From NCBI GenBank assembly GCA_964469165.1, contig CAYXXZ010000037.1, positions 1 to 28,194 on the forward strand: a stretch of DNA of 28,194 bases. Reading direction: 5' to 3'. The first letter of the stretch is position 1. Every line of letters begins with the position of its first letter. The position numbers and the translations under genes are program-made. A model generated the notes under the pieces. It searched no databases. It was not told where the DNA came from and worked only from the letters and a program-made list of their open reading frames with translations. The DNA is from CAYXXZ01 sp964469165. Its GTDB lineage: Bacteria > Pseudomonadota > Gammaproteobacteria > Pseudomonadales > Porticoccaceae. Shown piece by piece: positions 25,759-28,194 of this stretch.

Positions 25759-26862
25759 TCAGCGCCCGAGGTATCTGCTCAGCACCTGGCCCAGGGTGCC
25801 GGCCAGCCCCAACGCAGCGAGTACCCAGGCACCCAATCCCACCCACATGAAAGTCTGCGCCAGCGGCTGCAGCCAGGGCTGTTCCAGCGCCAGGGCCAGG
25901 CGATGCGTCGCCACCGCGTACATGCCGAGCGGAAACACCATGGCCCAGTACAAGCCCTCATAGCGCAGGGGATGGCGCTGGAGTGCGTGGCGCCACACCC
26001 CCAACACCAGCAGCAGAGGAATCCACCAACTGCCACCTGCCCAGAACAGCAAGGTCAACCCCTGTACGAAAGGCTTTAAGTTCTGTAGCAAGGGCCAGTC
26101 GTGTCCCTGCTGCAACAGCAATGTGCCCGCCAGGGTCGAGATCGCCATGGCACCCATATTGATCCAGTATGGCGGCGCCAGATCCGTCGGCGACAGCGGC
26201 AGGAAGATGATGCGGTAGAAGATCAGGGATATCAGCAGGGTATACAGCACGCCACCCCATAGCCACAGCCCAAGCAAGCCCAGCGCCAGCGGCGCCTGCC
26301 AGCTCGCATCCATACCGGGCGCCAACAACGCACCCAGGCCCACCAGCGATTGCGTGGCTACCACCGCGAGCAGCCAGCCTCCGCCGAGCCCGTGTTCGAG
26401 ACGCGGCTTGTCGCGCTTGACCATCACCGCCGCAAAGATGCCGTAGCTCAGTATCACCCACAGCACCAGCGCCACCGCCGCCAGCCACAATGCCGGAACC
26501 CGCGCGTCGGCCAGCAGCAAACACTGCCCGCCCAGCACACCACTGGCTGCAACTACCGTGAAGAAGCCGGGTGCCCGTCCATGATCACAGGCATCGCTGC
26601 ACATGTTCTGTGGATAACGCAGCAGCCGCGCCAGATTCAGCGCCCACACCACTACATACAACAGCACATTGAGCGCAAACAACCAACGCCCCACCAACGG
26701 CAAACCCAGCAATGCGCAGGCCAGCGACACGATGCCGGTAGCCATGACGATGCCGAAGCTCGCCGGCGACAGCATCGCCAGCAGGCCGGAGTTTGCGGGA
26801 GTCGGAGAAGTGCCAGCGTCAAGACCGAACCGTGGCTTGTTATCGGTCAGCATGTCTTTCAT
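25759..26862 (-). CDS. TDT-family (TehA/Mae1/SLAC1-like) membrane transporter
   Basis: A 367-residue, very hydrophobic inner-membrane protein with about ten predicted helices. The first helix carries SPASFGIVMATGIVSLA, typical of the tellurite-resistance/dicarboxylate transporter family. Later segments include WGGVLYTLLISLIFYRIIF, WINMGAMAISTLAGTLLL and GLYWAMVFPLGMYAVATHRLA. Characterised relatives move C4-dicarboxylates, sulfite, tellurite-related anions or chloride; the substrate here is not readable. The start is either ATG 26862 (GGAG ten bases upstream) or ATG 26853 (AGGA eight bases upstream). A family-1 repeat lies in the upstream spacer. Confidence 0.85.
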   Translation of the reverse strand: MKDMLTDNKPRFGLDAGTSPTPANSGLLAMLSPASFGIVMATGIVSLACALLGLPLVGRWLFALNVLLYVVVWALNLARLLRYPQNMCSDACDHGRAPGFFTVVAASGVLGGQCLLLADARVPALWLAAVALVLWVILSYGIFAAVMVKRDKPRLEHGLGGGWLLAVVATQSLVGLGALLAPGMDASWQAPLALGLLGLWLWGGVLYTLLISLIFYRIIFLPLSPTDLAPPYWINMGAMAISTLAGTLLLQQGHDWPLLQNLKPFVQGLTLLFWAGGSWWIPLLLVLGVWRHALQRHPLRYEGLYWAMVFPLGMYAVATHRLALALEQPWLQPLAQTFMWVGLGAWVLAALGLAGTLGQVLSRYLGR

Positions 26863-26907
26863 CCTGGTTCGACTCCAAATGACATGATTCCCGCACTCCG
26901 GTAAGTC

Positions 26908-26977
26908 AGCTGTAAGCTGTAAGCGGGAGCACTGGAAAGACTGGGTTCTACCAGACTTCAACTTAAAGCTTACAGCT
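26908..26977. repeat. Family-1 palindromic repeat, copy F (upstream of the TDT transporter)
   Basis: Terminal arms AGCTGTAAGCT (26908-26918) and AGCTTACAGCT (26967-26977) are perfect 11-bp inverted repeats. The core GGGAGCACTGGAAAGACTGG / GTTCTACCAGACTTCAACTT matches the reverse complement of copies A, B and D. It occupies the spacer between the transporter and purC; the rest of that 219-bp gap (26978-27081) shows no recognisable gene or site. Confidence 0.72.
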
Positions 26978-27081
26978 CATCGCTGAACTACAGCCCCTCG
27001 CCCAACTTTCCAGCCCATGAGTAATTCAAGAAAGTGTGCTCCGCCACAAACATGGGCATCGAGGTCGCGATTCTCAGCAAC

Positions 27082-27792
27082 CTAGCCGATCAGCTTTTCG
27101 AAGACGGTTGCGTGATCCAGCACCTTGCCATCTTGGCCCATGACGCGCATTGCATCGGCCGAGATCTCGTCGATGACCACAACCTCGCCGTCGACCAGAC
27201 CGATCTCGATCTTCATGTCGATCAGGGTGAGGCTCTTGTCGCGCAGGTCGGCTTCAACGATGTGGCACACACGGCGGGTGATCTCTTTGGCCTGCTCGAG
27301 GTGAAGTGGGCTGGCGAGGCCGAGGGCGACGATGGTGTCATCGTTGATGAGGGGGTCGCCGCGTTCGTCGTCCTTGACGGTGATCTCGACGAGGTAGTCG
27401 AGCTTGCGCTCGGTGTCCCGTATGTACTGCTGATAACGGCGCACGAAGCTGCCCCAGGGGCGGGTGCGGCAGACGAACTCGAGGCCACCTGCGCCGCTGA
27501 TATCCTTGCCCAACGGCTCGGCGCGGCGGACTTCCATGGTGCCCTTGTCGAGATCGAGACGCACCAGATGGGTGAGGATATCGGCGGCGTGAAGGCGCTT
27601 GAAGAAATAGTCGGTCATGGCGAGGGATTTGCGGCCCTTGCCTTCCACCTTGCCAATGACGGTGTTGGCACCCGGGTCGATGACGCCGTCCTCGCCGGTG
27701 ACGTCGTCCTTGAAGACGAGAAGGATATTGCCGTTCTGCAGTGCGTACAGGTCCTTGGTCTTGCCGGAATAGATCTTTTCGCTGGTATTCAT
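27082..27792 (-). CDS. purC: Phosphoribosylaminoimidazole-succinocarboxamide synthase (SAICAR synthetase)
   Basis: Joins aspartate to CAIR using ATP in de novo purine synthesis. The 236-residue protein has the ATP-binding start IYSGKTKDLYAL, LVFKDDVTGEDG, VGKGRK-like loop GKVEGKGRKSL, EFVCRTRPWGSFVRRY, and the signature regions LIDMKIEIG and VVIDEISADAMRV. Length is typical (about 237). The wording of these motifs is closer to the clade seen in Firmicutes and delta-proteobacteria than to the E. coli PurC type, so it may be a second or acquired form. The start is ATG 27792; the ribosome site is weak (GCGAG). It lies 78 bp after guaA on the same strand, both serving purine synthesis. Confidence 0.86.
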   Translation of the reverse strand: MNTSEKIYSGKTKDLYALQNGNILLVFKDDVTGEDGVIDPGANTVIGKVEGKGRKSLAMTDYFFKRLHAADILTHLVRLDLDKGTMEVRRAEPLGKDISGAGGLEFVCRTRPWGSFVRRYQQYIRDTERKLDYLVEITVKDDERGDPLINDDTIVALGLASPLHLEQAKEITRRVCHIVEADLRDKSLTLIDMKIEIGLVDGEVVVIDEISADAMRVMGQDGKVLDHATVFEKLIG

Positions 27793-27870
27793 CGGTTTAC
27801 TCGCTGGTGGCTCCAATATCCCGTTTCATGGCTGAGGCAGCCTGCCCGTTGGGGTGCCCGCTCCTGGAAT

Positions 27871-28194
27871 TCACTCCCACTCAATCGTCGCCGGCGGCTT
27901 GCTCGAAACATCATAAACAACTCGTGACACCCCACTGATTTCATTGATTATTCTATTAGAAACCTTCTCCAGAATATCGTAGGGAAGGTGTGCCCAGCGG
28001 GCGGTCATGAAGTCGATGGTTTCCACCGCGCGCAGGGCGATGACCCATTCGTAGCGGCGGCCGTCGCCCACTACGCCAACGGATTTCACCGGCAGGAAAA
28101 CCGCGAAGGCCTGGCTGGTTTTGTGGTACCAGTCCGCGTTGTGGAGTTCTTCGATAAAGATGGCGTCCGCGTCGCGGAGGATGTCGGCGTATTC
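27871..28194 (-). CDS. guaA: GMP synthase (glutamine-hydrolysing), 3' part only
   Basis: The open frame runs off the right end of the window and gives the last 107 residues. These form the C-terminal dimerisation domain, with LHNADWYHKTSQAFAVFLPV, KSVGVVGDGRRYEWVIALRAV, DFMTARWAHLPYDILE, RIINEISGVSRVVYDVSSKPP and terminal ATIEWE, all highly characteristic of GuaA. The enzyme aminates XMP to GMP with glutamine and ATP. It is upstream of, and probably co-transcribed with, purC. Confidence 0.95.
   Translation of the reverse strand, partial: EYADILRDADAIFIEELHNADWYHKTSQAFAVFLPVKSVGVVGDGRRYEWVIALRAVETIDFMTARWAHLPYDILEKVSNRIINEISGVSRVVYDVSSKPPATIEWE

Overview
The window is GC-rich chromosomal DNA from a gammaproteobacterium. 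The outer-membrane receptor, the GlgB, MalQ, GuaA and Ada sequences, the REP-like palindromes and the IS110 remnant together suggest a marine or Cellvibrionales/Halieaceae-like lineage. That lineage call is an inference from protein flavour; no rRNA is present.

Layout. 1-942: a truncated IS110-family transposase (minus strand), its upstream noncoding region, and a perfect 21-bp inverted repeat of REP type. 943-3108: a TonB-dependent receptor (plus strand). 3145-22740: twelve consecutive minus-strand genes, read right to left as edd-glk-eda-zwf-pgl-pgi-malQ-glgB-glgX-glgP-glgC-glgA. 23133-25728 (plus strand): an isochorismatase-family hydrolase, an Ada-like protein and a class I glutamine amidotransferase. 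25759-26862 (minus): a TDT-family membrane transporter. 27082 to the end (minus): a PurC-type SAICAR synthetase and the 3' part of guaA.

The central block joins glycogen metabolism to the Entner-Doudoroff pathway. GlgC and GlgA make ADP-glucose and extend glucan, and GlgB branches it. GlgP releases glucose-1-phosphate, GlgX debranches, and MalQ recycles maltooligosaccharides and frees glucose for Glk. Zwf, Pgl, Edd and Eda take glucose-6-phosphate to pyruvate and glyceraldehyde-3-phosphate, and Pgi links in fructose-6-phosphate. Phosphoglucomutase, phosphofructokinase and a HexR-type regulator are absent from the window. The first six genes (edd to pgi) overlap or abut within a few bases. The glg half is interrupted by spacers of 92-183 bp, most of which carry palindromic repeats.

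The most unusual features are: (i) a family of ~65-85 bp intergenic palindromic elements built on a TAAGCTN heptad, six copies in both orientations, one of which supplies the glgB stop codon; (ii) a second inverted-repeat family based on GGGAGATGGGAGACG at the ends of glgA and glgP; (iii) an Ada protein that has lost all four zinc/methyl-acceptor cysteines of its N-terminal sensor domain while keeping the C-terminal O6-alkylguanine transferase cysteine; and (iv) a GlgC lacking the E. coli Lys39 activator residue, which fits an Entner-Doudoroff-type host. I see no CRISPR array, tRNA, rRNA, prophage or obvious new defence system.
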